Shown: positions 1-13,393, counted from the stretch's first letter. The stretch is DNA of 56,627 nucleotides from Poronia punctata (GCA_022579005.1 MU401685.1:1-56627), one strand, 5' to 3'. Numbers and translations are program-made. The notes: generated from the sequence alone by a model not told the origin.

Positions 1-3000
1 ATTGCTAAGTTGCTATGCTATTAAGCTTTAATAATAATAATAAGCAATATAAGACTTTTAATTATTAAAACTAGCAAAATAGCTAAATTATATATATTAA
101 TTAATATACGCATAAAAAAGTTAAACTTTTTTTTTTGCAAAATTTGCATATACTAAATAAGTAAAGAAAAACCTTTTATAAGAAAACCTTTTTTTTTATA
201 ATAATCCTTACTACAGCCGTATAACTTTTACTATATAAGCATTATATTAATTTCTATTATCTTATAACTTATTAGATCTAATACTATATTACTTACTATA
301 TAACAAAATTACTAGCTAAGTACTTTAAGCTTTATTAGTTTTAATATTAAAACATTATATATAGTATTAAAAACAAAAAGCTATAAATAATATAAAATTA
401 TAAAGTATAAAGCATATTTAAAATTAAAAAAAAGCTTTTAATATATTAAAGCTTAACTTATAAAGTAGTGTTAAATAAAACGTTTTTAAAAAACATAACT
501 ATTAAAAAATAAATGTTTTATAAATAAAAAGCTGTTTTTACTACTAAAAGTAATAAAAAAGTAATAATTTTAATAAAATTTATTAAAAAACCTTTTATTG
601 TACTTATTTAGCTTATTAGCATATATATAACTTATAAATAAGCATATATTAAAAGTATTAAGCTTATTATATAATATAAAAAAACGCTGCAAAAAAACTA
701 AGTTAAAGTATACTTAAAGTATTATATAAAAACTTACTTAAGCTTATTTAATTTAAAAAAGTGTTAAATAAACATTATAGTACAAACTAAGTACTATATA
801 AATACTAGTAATAAAAAGCTAGTATAACTACTACTATACTAATATAGCTTAGTATAAAAAAATATAATAAAAAAGTTTTTAAAAGCTTATAAAAGCATTT
901 ATATTTATAAAAGCATAAGTTTTTGAAAAGCGCTAGCGTTATTAATACTAAAAAAGCTATTAAAAAAGTTTAATATATGCAAAAAAACTATTAGCAAAAA
1001 TATAATTTAATAAATATATTATAATTATAAAAAATTAAATAAAAAAATAAAAAAAAGCTTATTTACTATTTAACGCTATAAACTAAATTTAATATATAAA
1101 AGGCTATAAATAATATATTTTTTTTAATTTAAAAAATAAATTTTAATAAATTAAAGTAATAAAAGAAAATATTAAAAAAATTATATTTATTATACTTTTT
1201 AGTATATTTAAGTAGCTTATAATACTATTTAAGCTTTATAATGCGTTAGTAACTTTTTAAGTACTAGTAAACAAAATTATAAAACTATTTAAAAAATAGC
1301 TAGTAAGCTTGCTAAACAATATTTATATTTAAGCTAATATAGTAAAACAATTATATAAATAATCCTACTTACTTTTTATAAAACTAATAAAATATAGTAT
1401 AATATTAAACATTAAAAAAAGCTTAATATATATAAATAAAAGCATTTTTTTAAGCTTTTATATTTTTAAAAAAATATAAAAACAAACTTAGCTAAAATAA
1501 AAGCAGTTTTAAAAAAGCTTTAACTATTTATAACTATAAAGATTTAAGCGTTTTATAATATAGTAAGCTATTTTAAACACTTTATTAAAAGTTACTTATT
1601 ACTTTTAGCATTATTAATAATATTTACTAGCAAACTTAAAAATAAAAAAATAATATTAATACTTAAAACTATTAAAGCTTAAAAAGCTATTTAAAAAGCT
1701 ATTATAACTATACTAGTTATTAAACTTTTTAATTAAAAGCTACTTTTAATAATAAATATAAACTTTAGCTAAAATTACATAAGCATATATATTATATAAC
1801 TATATTTATATAGTAAAAAATTAATACTATTTTTAATAGCTTATTTTTTTAAAAAACTTACGTTTATATAATAACGTTACTTTATATAGAAATATAAGTT
1901 ATTAGCAATAATCCTAAGCTTATAATACTAGCGCTACTAAGTTAAAAAAAGTAAAGTAATAATTTATATTAATTATAAATTATTATTAATACTATATATT
2001 AAAGCAAATTAACTAGCATAAATAATATGTTTTATAAATATAATTAAGCATTATAATATATAAATAATATATTAAATAAGCAAATTAAACATACTAGCTA
2101 ATTAGCTTTTAAAACTTACTAAAATAATATATATAATGTATAATAAATAATTAAAAACTATAAAAATTATTATAAAGCTTTAATAACTAAATTAACTAAA
2201 CTTTTAAGCTATTTATAAATACTTATAATTTAGTACTAAATTATTTAATAATATAAACTTAAATATAATTAAAAATTAGTTTTTAATATATAAAATAAAT
2301 AATAAGCTAATTTTATTTAAAATAGCTTATTATAAATAAAGTTATAAAGCGCTACTATATATAGCTAAAATAGCTTACTAAGCAATAGTATTACTATAAA
2401 TATTAAAAGTTATAAGCTTTTTAAAAATAATAAAGGCTATATATAAAAAATTAAGTTATTATAATATTAGCACTTTTTAATAAAAGATTTTAAAGCAATA
2501 TTAGTATTTAAAAATTACTTTTATAAGCTAATAAATAGTAGCTAAATACTAGCAATGCTAACTTATAAAAAAGCTTAGTAAAGTACTTTTAAACTTTTAG
2601 CTTATAATACTACTATTATTACTAACTTATTAAGCTATAAACTATATATTAATACTATAAAAGCTTATATTAGTAGCTATAAAATATATAACTTTATAAG
2701 TTAAAGCTAAATTTATTAAAAAAGCAAACTTTAAAAATATATTTTTTATAATTAATTAAATTAGTTATATTTTTCAATACTTTTATAAATAAATTAATAA
2801 TAATAATAATATGTTTATAAATAAAAAAGCTATTTAATAGCATAAAGCTAATAAATTTAAGCTAATTTATATAATATTATTATAGCTATAAAAAAATAAA
2901 AAAGTTAAAAAGGTTAATAAAAACTTAAAGCATATAATAATTAAAAAATAGCTTGCTTATAAAAACTTAAATTTAGCTATTTTATTTTAAATTATAATTT

Positions 3001-3740
3001 AAATTTATAATTAAATTTTAAAACTAAATAGTTATAGCAGTTTTTTTTTACTATTTAAAACTTAACTACTATAAAGCTACTTTACTTATAAAGTTATTAA
3101 TTATATTTATAAACTAATTAAAAAAAAAATTATATACTAATAAAAGTTAGCAATACTTTATAAAGCACTTTAAGCTAAAGCTAACTATAATAGCGCAAAA
3201 GCTTTAAAAAATATAATTTAAGCTTATTTATATAAAAAAAAAAGCTTAATTTAAACTTATATAATAAAAAATTAAATATTATAAATATACTAAAAAAGCT
3301 ATAAATAAAAGCTTTATTATAATAGCTTTTAAGCTATTATTAGCAATTATTTTAATAATACTTATACTATTTAAAGCTTTAAAAATATTATTATAAAAAA
3401 TAAATATAATAATACGTACTTATTTTTAGCTTATTTAATAAATAAGCACTTTATATAAAGCTTATAATATAGTAGTAAACAGCTTTTAAAATAAAACTGC
3501 TAATAGCTATAAAATATGCTAAAAAATAAAACGTTAATATAAAAACACTAAAAACAATAACTTTAAAAATATTATAAGCAAAAAAATAGCTTTATAAAAA
3601 AAATATTATTTAAAAAAAGAAGTAGTATAGGTTTTAATTTATTTACTTATTAAAAAAGCAAATAAATAATTTAAAAAAACCTTTATTTACTATATTAAAA
3701 AAAACTTTTTAGTACTAGTATAAAAAAATATAATAAAAGT
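1..3740. other. A+T-rich, RIP-like block without genes
   Basis: The block consists almost entirely of A/T with scattered GC dinucleotides in contexts such as AGCTT and GCTATA. Stop codons are frequent in all six frames and no open frame of useful length exists. TpA steps dominate, as expected when RIP has converted C to T on both strands of repeated DNA. I looked for retrotransposon RT cores and transposase motifs of the kind found in the right-hand block and recognised none, so the parent element is unknown. The transition to normal composition is sharp, at about 3.74-3.9 kb. Confidence 0.8.
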
Positions 3741-4392
3741 ACTAAGCTACCTAGATTAGTAGTATAAGTACATAGCCCTACTTTTCTGCTTTTAAGCTAA
3801 AAGGGTACAATAGTTAACACGTAGCTTTATACTTATAAATCTACCTTAGTTACTATTACTATTATAAATCTAGTAAGCCGGAGCCATACGCACACCTATA
3901 AATCCAAAACGAGGATCAACTAATAAGCGCTTCTAATATATTTTCGGGCAACTTCTTTAACTCAGGTATGCATAAAAGCTTTCAATGCTGTATTATTATT
4001 CGGTATGTTGTGTAGTGCCGAATTGAACTAGCTGCGAAGCTGTAGGCACATTTAGGAAAGCCATGAGGATAATCTAGGCAGGTCCCTTTCATCCTTGCTA
4101 CTACCTGCTAAATAAAGGGTACGGGATCCATGGTTCGGCCTCAACAACTACCTACCAGTGGTTTTCAAAGCCATAGGTTGAAAACTTGATGGTCTTTTTT
4201 TTTTTTTTGGAAAGGCACTATTTAAATGAGGCAAAAAGACATCAGCGACCAGTAAATATTTTAACATCAAGACAGCGAGTTGACCAGTTGGTGCCATAAG
4301 CCCGACCCCGCTGGTGCATATACCAGAGCCTGCCTAACAGTCACTCGTAAGCGCGAGACGAGTACTTACAAGTGGACGGGTAATTAAAATCT
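3741..4392. other. Spacer between A+T-rich block and HET gene
   Basis: Composition rises from A+T-rich to balanced across this stretch. It should contain the promoter and 5' leader of the HET gene. A poly-T run lies at about 4196-4208. No clear TATA box, RNA gene or ORF was recognised. The HET start codon lies in a moderately purine-rich leader. Confidence 0.5.
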
Positions 4393-6831
4393 ATGGACCG
4401 ATATCTCATCGAGAACGAATCGGGCATTAACCAGGTGCCGACCGAACCTGAACAGAGAGCATGGTACCATTCAGCAAGCCATCTGCCTCCCGAAGACCCG
4501 TCTCTGGGGATATGTGCAAGGCACCGCGTGGCCCGCATCACGGATATCGGAAGACGAGGATTTCTGACATGGCCCAAGAATGCCCAACTCCCGCCCGATG
4601 TCCATCTGGGCACGGTGTCCGAGATCAAATCCCGCGCTGGACATTGCTCACTTTGCGCCCTAGTCGTGGCTTGTGCAACAGACATGGCCATATGGGAGGA
4701 TATCCCTAATTTTGTGGACGATGTCGATGTGATGCTTTGTTGGGTAAGAGATGGACATATCCGATGCGGCCCGGATTTGCACCGCGAGTCTGTGTCTGGA
4801 CATTCTCTTGAGAATTCACGGGCCGGAAGTGTTAGCTGTCCCTGCAAGTCGACCTCTCTCCGCCTAAGAGTTACTTTTTACGACCATGGGCCTGGGGCGT
4901 ATAAAGGAACTTGGAGAGATATTGTGCCTATGGAGAAACCTGAAACTATAGAGGAGTTGCACCCGAGTGAGGGGAATCTCTTCTGCGGTAGAGTCGTGTC
5001 GAAAAGCCACATTGACGTTTCATTAATGCGACAATGGCTATCTAACTGCATGAATTGGCATGCAGATACATGCGGCGCGCGGGATAGCGAGCGAGTGCTG
5101 AATGGCAACCGTTTGAGGTCTGGACCTATACGTCTACTTGACCTTGTAGACAACTGTCTCGTTGAAACGGCGGACCCTCCGCCGTACATCTGCCTGAGTT
5201 ATGTATGGGGGACTAACCCAGTCTACCAAACGCTCGAAAGCAACTTGGAAGAAATGAAACGCCCGGGGTCTCTTGTCCAATTACACACCTCACTAGCAAA
5301 ATCCATCAGAGACGCTCTAGCCGTGACGAGAATGATGGAGCAGAGGTACATATGGATTGACTCATTGTGCATAGTGCAAGATAATAAGGCGGATGTGGGC
5401 CAGCAGATCTCGCAGATGGACCAGATCTATCAATACGCCATGTTGACCATCGTCGTGGCAGGTGGTGACCACGCAGACTGCGGAATCGACGGCCTTGAGT
5501 CCGGAAGTAGGTCCCTCGAGACCCACAAAACGGTTTGTTCCGAAGACCTAACGCTGGTGATGCTCCTCCCCGAGCTCAGCCAGGCCGTTGCTGCCTCGAC
5601 GTGGAATACGCGTGGATGGACATACCAGGAAATGCTATTGTCCAAGAGGAAGCTCATCTTCGCCAACGATACCGTGTATTTCCAATGTGCCGCGGCAACA
5701 TGGGGCGAGGATTATATTGCCGAGCACCCCGCGGTGTCATCGTGCGCGCCTATGCAGGAGATTGGTCTGTCTTACGGCTGGGAGGAGCCGACGGCCAAGT
5801 CCAGTTCGCGGTATACGCTTAATATTGGCCCGGGGGAAGCGGGATCGCCGTGGTTTCACGAGTATGTCCGTGCCGTGACCGAGTACACATCACGTAACCT
5901 GAGATTTGAGAGTGACCGCGTGGCGGCATTCGGGGCCGTTCTCAGCAAGATAGAGTACACGTGCAATGTCCCCTTTTTCCAAGGCTTACCTGAGGACATA
6001 TTCCTTGACGCGCTACTATGGCAGCCTAAGGACCGACCATTAAGGGTAAGTCAGAGGGATCCTGTGACAGCCATGCCCCTGTTTCCAAGCTGGTCTTGGG
6101 CAGGCTGGATGAGCGCGGTGGAATATGACGAGTCTACACATGACTTTGAAACCAGGGGTCGTTCTCAACCCTTCGCACAGATGTCGTTTGTGGAACTAGG
6201 TGATGGTGAAAGCCTGAAGTCACGACTTGTTCGCACAGACAAGTTGACGACTTCTCCGGCAGCCGTGGGGAAACCTAAAGAAGCAGTGGACTATAACGCC
6301 ATCCGTATGTATACACGCTCAGCACACTTCAACCTCGTTGTCTACGACGCATCGGGGGAAGATGACCCCAATGGCAGGCCATACCTCCGTTTTGGGATCA
6401 CACTTGCAAACCAACCACCGCCTCAACATGGAGATACATCCGCGATCTGGAGCAAGAAAATAATGGTCCAAGGTCATAGACACCCCTGGTTAGGTGCGCT
6501 GCGTCTCCCGGGGAACTGGCGCAGGAGAGCATTCGGGAACGCCGAGATATCACCACGTACATACGAATTCATCGTTCTATCAGAAGCATATGGCTTTGGA
6601 AGCGATCAGCTATCGAGGCGGGATGCTCTGAACGACCAGCTGAAGCCCTATGACGTATTGAATGTCATGCTGGTAGAGCGGGTGTCAGATCCTCAAAGCA
6701 GTAATGTTACGGATGCTTCCGTGAGGGCGACACCCCTAGTGCCAAGAGTTGAGAGGCGGGGTGTTGGAAAGATGTTACGGAGTGCTTGGCAAATGGTGGA
6801 CGAGAAATGGGAGACAGTAGACGTGGTGTGA
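4393..6831 (+). CDS. HET-domain (heterokaryon incompatibility) protein
   Basis: An uninterrupted 812-codon frame. The HET domain covers roughly residues 265-420. It opens with YICLSYVWG, the usual start of HET domains, continues with a block reading RYIWIDSLCIVQD then QISQMDQIY, and ends near TWNTRGWTYQE (Trp409). The N-terminal third has the common HET-protein feature of a His-Cys-x2-Cys segment (GHCSLCALVV, about residues 83-92) after a leader resembling LGTVSEI. Family members trigger growth arrest or cell death when incompatible alleles or partners meet, and fungal genomes carry many paralogues of unknown partner. No NACHT, WD40 or ankyrin part follows; the C-terminal half (about 430-812) is typical unassigned HET-protein tail with a PSWSWAGW motif near residue 564. 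There are no frameshifts. It sits next to the A+T-rich block and is not obviously part of the polyketide genes downstream. Confidence 0.93.
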   Translation: MDRYLIENESGINQVPTEPEQRAWYHSASHLPPEDPSLGICARHRVARITDIGRRGFLTWPKNAQLPPDVHLGTVSEIKSRAGHCSLCALVVACATDMAIWEDIPNFVDDVDVMLCWVRDGHIRCGPDLHRESVSGHSLENSRAGSVSCPCKSTSLRLRVTFYDHGPGAYKGTWRDIVPMEKPETIEELHPSEGNLFCGRVVSKSHIDVSLMRQWLSNCMNWHADTCGARDSERVLNGNRLRSGPIRLLDLVDNCLVETADPPPYICLSYVWGTNPVYQTLESNLEEMKRPGSLVQLHTSLAKSIRDALAVTRMMEQRYIWIDSLCIVQDNKADVGQQISQMDQIYQYAMLTIVVAGGDHADCGIDGLESGSRSLETHKTVCSEDLTLVMLLPELSQAVAASTWNTRGWTYQEMLLSKRKLIFANDTVYFQCAAATWGEDYIAEHPAVSSCAPMQEIGLSYGWEEPTAKSSSRYTLNIGPGEAGSPWFHEYVRAVTEYTSRNLRFESDRVAAFGAVLSKIEYTCNVPFFQGLPEDIFLDALLWQPKDRPLRVSQRDPVTAMPLFPSWSWAGWMSAVEYDESTHDFETRGRSQPFAQMSFVELGDGESLKSRLVRTDKLTTSPAAVGKPKEAVDYNAIRMYTRSAHFNLVVYDASGEDDPNGRPYLRFGITLANQPPPQHGDTSAIWSKKIMVQGHRHPWLGALRLPGNWRRRAFGNAEISPRTYEFIVLSEAYGFGSDQLSRRDALNDQLKPYDVLNVMLVERVSDPQSSNVTDASVRATPLVPRVERRGVGKMLRSAWQMVDEKWETVDVV

Positions 6832-9800
6832 TGACCTCACCGGTAGGATTTGTTGATGGATACCTACCCTACCAACATTACCTAAGCTTAGAAGTTCCAA
6901 GTACTGTTAAGAACCGGTGATACTCCTGAATGGGCAAACCTACCCGGGAGATGATACAAGACCTCTCTAACCTAGAGGTAGGGATGTAATGGTAAGATCA
7001 ATAGCTCTGCAACCGGTCTGGGTTAACACCAACAACCGAAAGCTCCTCATGGGCGAAATAGTACCCAACCCAAACCTTTTATTTTCCATTTGGACGTAGA
7101 TCCTGGCTACGGAAGGATATTGTCGGTCGCCACAATTTTAGCCCCCGGTTTGAGCGCCGACACGAGATTCCTCAAGATTATTTATCAGATCCGTTATGGA
7201 AACTCCATCGCAAAAGGTAAGCATCGGCATCGCAAAGGACTGTTTAGTGGAAGGGACGTAAAGGAAAAAATTTAATGCAGTTTACCACATCGCTGGGGAT
7301 CTCTGGTGCTGCGGGAATTACCAACTCGAGGTTGATCTGGCTAGACATATCAGAGGGATGGTTATTCCCGAGCGATGGCAGTGCAGACACATCCGAGCAA
7401 GACACCAACCTAATGTTCTCTTTCGCATATAAGTAAATTACCTACAAGTGCATTTTAGAATTAATGCTGACTAACGTCTACAACGGCCCTGTTTTTGACG
7501 TCGGTACAAGGGACATTATTGACAATGTGGCGCAGCTCAAACCCGATTCACTTCGTAACAAATCTTGTTGCGTTCCGAGCTATTTTGTGCGCTCGGGGAG
7601 TTCGGAGAGGACCTCGAAAATCGCATCGTTGCGTCCGATTTGCCAAAACTAAAGAGAAAAAAACCTTAACAAGTCATAAGAGATCTAGTTCGTTACTACT
7701 GTCCGTTGAGCGACGGGGACTTGGTGGGAAACGACCGTCTTGATTGTGTTTGTATAAATCGGGGTATTTCTCCCTTGCTTCGCGGGTGTCAGCCACAGCC
7801 TACCGTAGCTCGTGAGAACCGGTGCGTGGTGCTATCCTTTGCGGTGGTGGCTGTGCGAGCTGCTTCTACGTCTTCCTCACTCATGCAGATTAGACGTCTT
7901 CGGACCGGTCTCCTTCGAGCGATGAGGTTGGCGGGTGATTGGGAAAGAGATAGGCGTCTAATGTAGCTGTTGCGGACGCTATCCTAGCTGACAATTCAAT
8001 AACGCGTAAAGTAAACATGCTGTTGTCATGGAACTTAGCAGCTTGGTAGAAGCTTGGTGTAGAGGTTTTGGACTAGGAATATGCGCCACAGCCGAAAGAT
8101 CCTCTTGTCAGTCGTACTAAGAATTAGTCGCAAATATCAAGATCCGTGAAAGACGTGAATATTGTGATTGGTGTATTGGCGCCAGGTAGAAAGGGCAGCG
8201 TAGCTCGCGACACGGAACGGTCAAACCTTAAACCCGTGATTCACAGATCATTTCTATACGCTGTCTTGCACTGTCTAGCAAGGGGAGAATTCTATTGGTC
8301 GCACAGTAGTACCTGTAGTTCTGGACTTCCGGATAATAATCGAGGCAGTCTCCCTAATAACTCAAGTCTCAGTAATGCAATCTTAGAGCAAGAGTCCTCG
8401 GTTATAAAATTTGTCAGCACCTAGGCTCGGCCTCATGGCCAGACAAGGGCTATACAGTTATTTGGAAGTGGAGGAAGGACCTACCTATGTCGATACTCAG
8501 GTAACTAAGGAGCGTACCCAATCACTGCAGTTGGCTATAAAGGACCTTGTGTGGCTGAGGCGGAGCGCCTCCAACAATCAGTAGGTAGCCCCCATTGAAA
8601 CTGTGACGCTGCCGACCCCTCACTTCACGCGCTGGTGTTTCAAAATTTCTGCCGATAAGCCCAATAAAGCTTCAACATGTTGGCTTCCAAGTGGCTAGGT
8701 ACCCAAGAATGCGGCACTGCAGCAATTTGTAGCAACTCATGCGACGCGGTGGAAAAAATCCCATACTGGTGAACAGTGCCATGGACAGTATTTGTAGGAG
8801 GAACGAGATGGGTAGATTTCTAGAGTGGCTTAACTTACCATTTCGTCGCTATCTTGCACCATGTCATCCTAAATCTCGCTTACGTAATCACCCCGTGCAA
8901 ATAAAAGGAACAGTATCCTTCTCTGGAGCTGGAAAGGCAGCACCCGCCGACATGGGTAGTAATGAAGGGATATGCGTCGGGTTGGAACCTGCCTTACCGT
9001 CTTACCGTCCTGTTGTTAGGTACGGGATCGGAACACCGGGCTCAAGTATATTCGTCGTCGTAGCGGTGGATGGCGGGGGTCGGCCCTGGGGGTTTAGCAC
9101 TAGGGTGACAATGATTACGTCTTTGCAATGTGATGAGATAAACATAGCGGTGCATTTTTTTTTTACTAACCACAAGCGAAGAGTGCGATGTGATGAGCCC
9201 CCGAGATACGGATATTCCACGCAACCTTAACCAGACCACAGGTCGTAGCAAGTATATACACGAGTACATGGTCGTCTAGATTAGGTTTCTTAAGCTATTT
9301 GCCCAGTTATTTGACAGTGTTTGCACTGGATACATTCCGATGATGAACACGACGCAGTAAGGTGATGGGAATGTACTCGTACGGGCAAAAGACACCATTC
9401 CGTAACTTGGAAAGTTAGGGGTCCAGCCTTTACCGTCCTGTTATTTAGCTTCAGCAAGGTCTTGGATTTACGATGGTATTTTGAAATATTTTTCCAACCT
9501 CCTGTCCTGTCGTCGCCACCTCCCTCTCGCCTCCTTGGAGCAAGCCAATATCAGTGTACGCAGAATAACGCCATAATTAGATGTTGACATTTAAATTCGT
9601 CTCAGTCGTCCCTATAGGGCCTGTTTCGGTTTCGGTGGATTGCAAATGCCGGTTGTTTCTATTGATTGCACTCGGAATGGCACTTGGGTGCAGGACACTC
9701 ACGACATGATGGCTATGTGGAATTTTGCTGTAACTGTGTGTTCTTCGCTTAACTGTCCTCGAGTTCGGAGCTAGCAATATCCAAAACGTGTCACCTTCGT

Positions 9801-10867
9801 AAAAATACTTCAACCATAAATGTTATCTACCCGTTATTGCATTGTGGCGCGGCGGTTAGCCATCTAGGTGTTTGAGGACACGAAATTACCTCTAAACGAT
9901 GGAGTCCAATAGGTGAAGAGAGCTTGAAAATTTCAACCAGGGAAGTAATAGCTAGACCAATTATTTATATTTTATAACCTCATTAGTCATGAAGCTCTAG
10001 GCACTCTTCAATGCAATCTTGCTCCCAATCGTGTCACATACGTTCACCAATAGGTATGTCCATCGGCGGCTTCTAATGCAGGATAGGTATCCACGGCGCA
10101 TTTCGTCTAGCATGAAGGGCATTGCATCAATTGAATTGCCCATATAATGCTTCCCCGGGATAGTAGACCTGATCCGGGAAGTTCTTTCCCTGTTCATGCC
10201 CATGGCCATGGTATGGAGCTTCGTCATGCTCACAAGACAGAAGGCGCCGGTCTTGGCATTTTTCCCCTAAGCGATCTGAAAGGGAATCTAAATATGTGGG
10301 GCCGCGCAGTTTTTCGGAGCCGTACTAATCTGCTGGGTAGTGTGACGTACACGAATCTAGATGGAGTCGTTAATGTCTACTTCTTTCCCGGCACAGACAG
10401 GGGACATAAATACAGCGTGGGTTGCCAGTTTGCAGCCTGTAAGCTTTTCGCCAGCTTGAGGTTAAGAACTGACAATATAGCAGATAGTCAACCATGCAGC
10501 TATACATTTTTTTGTCCTGGCCAGAGGCTGCCATCGCTGTTGTCTGGGCCTGTCTTCCAACATTGAGTATTCTGGCGTCCAGTCACTCGTTGGAACAACG
10601 TGAACCTCACTTGGGTCTTGGTCTAAACAGTCCATAAGGATACTATGACAAAAGAAATTCTCGCGATAGCTAATACGTACATGACCTGACGTCCAGCTGT
10701 GAGGCTGTCGGTCTGTTCGGTCGTGATTAAAAATCCCTCATCAGCAAAAGGGGAAGTCCTGCCGTCCAGAACCCGGTGCAACAGGAGGACCTGTCACGGT
10801 TCCGGTCCCGGCAAGCCTCGTAACGTGTACCGAACGGCACTAGCGTCTAAAAGTGTACAAGTCAAGT

Positions 10868-10974
10868 CTACACCGATACGCCTATATAAGTAGATACAGG
10901 AGACCTCTGCCCTCAGAGAAACCTTCTCTCCTTGTGCAATAATTACGGACCCCCCGGCAGTGTAGACTGTGACA
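10868..10974 (+). repeat. Dispersed repeat, copy A (shared with PKS 3' end)
   Basis: The first 43 bases (10868-10910) are identical to 28238-28280 at the 3' end of the PKS gene, including CGCCTATATAAG and a TAG stop in the same relative position. Similarity continues imperfectly for about another 60 bases (AGAGAAACC, CCTTGTGCAATAA, TTACGG followed by C-run, GGCAG). No gene is recognisable upstream of this copy, so it is either the end of a lost duplicate or a small mobile or regulatory sequence. Confidence 0.8.
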
Positions 10975-11393
10975 AGACCAGCGCAGTCCCCTCACTACCT
11001 ACATTAAGCGCGCCGAGGAATCCAGCTGGTATGTCTATAGTCAACACTATGAAGGTAATAGGTAACCTATCTATTAAAAGGGGCTTCTTATGTCAGTAAG
11101 AAAATATGGCTTATGTACGCGAGCACACCACAGCACCAGCCACACCTTTGGCTCTTCTTACGCGTGTAGTATCCCCTTACATCTTTTAGTAAATTGACCG
11201 CTTCACTTCTTTTTACAAACAGACCACCTTTCGCACTGCAGGTAAGATTTCCAGCATCCCCCTTGATCCGCTTGGCATTATATTCTTGTCATCTACCTCA
11301 ACCAGCATGTTTCTGCGAAGTTTTCCTGTGTGGATTTACTGATCAGTAGTTTAGCCCTCATCAGTTGAGCCGCTTTTGTTGGGATCATAGAAG

Positions 11394-11418
11394 GACCCTG
11401 CGGGGTATACGCAGGGTC
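11394..11418. repeat. Perfect 9-bp inverted repeat (stem-loop)
   Basis: GACCCTGCG at 11394-11402 is followed by a 7-base loop and its exact reverse complement CGCAGGGTC at 11410-11418. There is no gene nearby and no following T-run, so a function is not evident. Confidence 0.55.
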
Positions 11419-11786
11419 GTCATCGACGCGTCACATCTCGCATTGCAATGCGAAGCCTTTCGACAAAGCTAGACCTAACATTTAGGGGCGTGATACCCTA
11501 ATACGGGAGGTAGGTAGTTTATAGGTAGCTTCTAATGAAGCTCCTGCAGAGCTTCATTGGCTGTTTAAACGGGAGAAAAAAAGGGGGGGTTTTGCCTCCG
11601 GTATTGGTCCGGCTAGCCGATCATAACCGTCAATTCATCCAGGCACTCACACACCCAGTGCTATCTACAATTAGATCCACGTCGGCTCTGCTGCACCGGG
11701 TTCAGAAACACCGCACTGTTAGGATCCGATCCATTTTCGCCCTTTCGATTTCAAAAGCTGCCATGTGCCATACGTTTACAGCTCTT

Positions 11787-11890
11787 GTAGGGGAAGGCAC
11801 GGATCTGTCTATATTAGAGGGTCTGCTACAGTGGGATACTGTATTTGCACCATAACTTTTACATACCATAATACACATCAACCCCTATCA
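11787..11890 (+). repeat. Diverged direct repeat, copy 1
   Basis: Shares GTAGGGGAAGG, ACGGATC, AGGGTCT..CACAGTG-like and CTTTTACATAC..AATACA blocks in the same order with 12509-12617, about 720 bp downstream. The blocks are separated by small indels, so the copies are old. Confidence 0.6.
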
Positions 11891-12508
11891 TATGGTGAGA
11901 GCTGCATCCTTCGACATAATTCCTGTTCGCGTTTACCTATTGCCGTACTATATTATATATTACAATACAAGGTTAAATATTCAAATTACAATGTGATTCT
12001 AATCTATCTTGCCAGTTGAGAGCCGTTGCCTTGCCGAGCCCTTCGCTTTTGCTTTGCTGCAGCGTTTCTTAACCACATACAAAAATACCTACACTCGGAA
12101 TAAAGAAGTACGAGCAATGCTAACAATCTAACCTACACCTCTACTATACTAGTTGATCTCCTTGCCTACAGGCTTAAGCAGAGAAGAATAAGACAACACA
12201 TATACATACTACCTTATTATTTGTCAAATTAATTATAACAAACGTTAAGAACCGGTTTAATTAGATCAAATAAAAGAATCCATCATATAACTCTGCACCA
12301 AACTTAGTAGACAGTTGCCAATGTATTTCCGGGCCGGCGCAAGGAAAGGGGCAGGTAAAGGAGACCTTGTAAAGTAGTCACATTCAAGGCTATTCGGAAA
12401 GGATTTCAAAAGGAGGTTACTATAATAGATCTTGGACTATTTTGGTAGTTTGTATGTTGCTTTTGCCCTCGGCGGTGCTCGGTAGGACGGGAGGGAGTGC
12501 AGCCGTGT

Positions 12509-12617
12509 GTAGGGGAAGGTACGGATCAGGCCATAATAAGGGTCTTTCACAGTGAAAGGACTGTTAACCCTCCATTAGGTACTTTTACATACTACAATAC
12601 AGGTATCAACCTATAAC
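12509..12617 (+). repeat. Diverged direct repeat, copy 2
   Basis: Partner of 11787-11890. Blocks GTAGGGGAAGG, TACGGATC, AGGGTCTT, ACTTTTACATACTACAATACA and ATCAACC align in order. No coding potential; the element class is unknown. Confidence 0.6.
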
Positions 12618-13393
12618 ACTCTCTACAAAGGCCACATGGGTTTGTCTATATTTATCGAAAATGTTTCTTTCTTGTATCATTTTTAATCACTGTTGTATTT
12701 CACAACATTACCCTCCTCACCCAGAGACCAAAGCATTATCAATCCTTCGAGGGGCAGTACTATTTAATGGAATGATGGATGAAGATAGGTACTGGAAGAA
12801 TATGTGCGGACTCCCTGGTAAACCCTAGATCTGCCTATCTTGGAAGTGCTTCTTCTGCTGTAGACAGTCCATGGTTCCCTGTCAACTCTACGTTTCCTCT
12901 ACTGCCAAGACTCTTCGCTAAGGCAAGGCTTGGTCAACATGTCGACCAAAATTTCTACAATTTCATTCTGACGACTACAAACCTCAAATGAAGGTTACCC
13001 CAAGTAAATAGGTAGTACGGCCGTGTCTAATATGAAATCAAGTACCCGACTCAAGTGGGAGAGCTTGGTTTCCCTCGAAACATCTGTCCCCAGCTCTCTG
13101 CGTCTAGTTACTTATTCAGCGAAAAGAAATGGGCCTTTGACGAAATCTCAGTGGCAGAGACCGGGATCTAAGAATCAGCTTCCTCGATGAGAAAGTATTA
13201 TAATATATTATAATATTATAATGGAATTAAGTGCATAAAAACCTAGAGGCCGTTGCTGGACGGCTAGCTGACCCCCCCTTTTATGGGCTATTGTATCCGA
13301 CCCTCCTCTTCCCAAAGCAAGGCTTTACACTGTAGTTTCTCATTCTCAAACGCTGCTTTTTTATCCAGTTGACTCTCCAATCCAATCAACAAA

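Larger units (their letters stand above)
6832..13393. other. Long gene-poor spacer, GC-balanced
   Basis: About 6.5 kb of ordinary composition with only short ORFs (longest about 160 codons, 8739-9230) that lack recognisable domains, fungal splice patterns or codon bias. It contains one copy of a dispersed repeat shared with the PKS 3' end (10868-10974), a diverged repeat pair (11787-11890 and 12509-12617), a 9-bp stem-loop (11394-11418) and an A/T microsatellite-like tract at about 13196-13222. I could not identify decayed tailoring genes by eye. Confidence 0.5.

Noticed and set aside
8739..9230. 163-codon ORF in the HET-oxidase spacer
   Set aside because: No recognisable domain, no flanking splice pattern, composition like the surrounding non-coding DNA; length is within chance for this region.
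10147..10566. 139-codon ORF upstream of repeat copy A, considered as the body of a lost gene
   Set aside because: Compared with PKS, oxidase and regulator sequences no resemblance is visible; it ends well before the repeat.
10699..10893. 64-codon ORF ending in the same seven residues as the PKS
   Set aside because: The shared end is due to the DNA repeat; the upstream part does not resemble a thioesterase domain.
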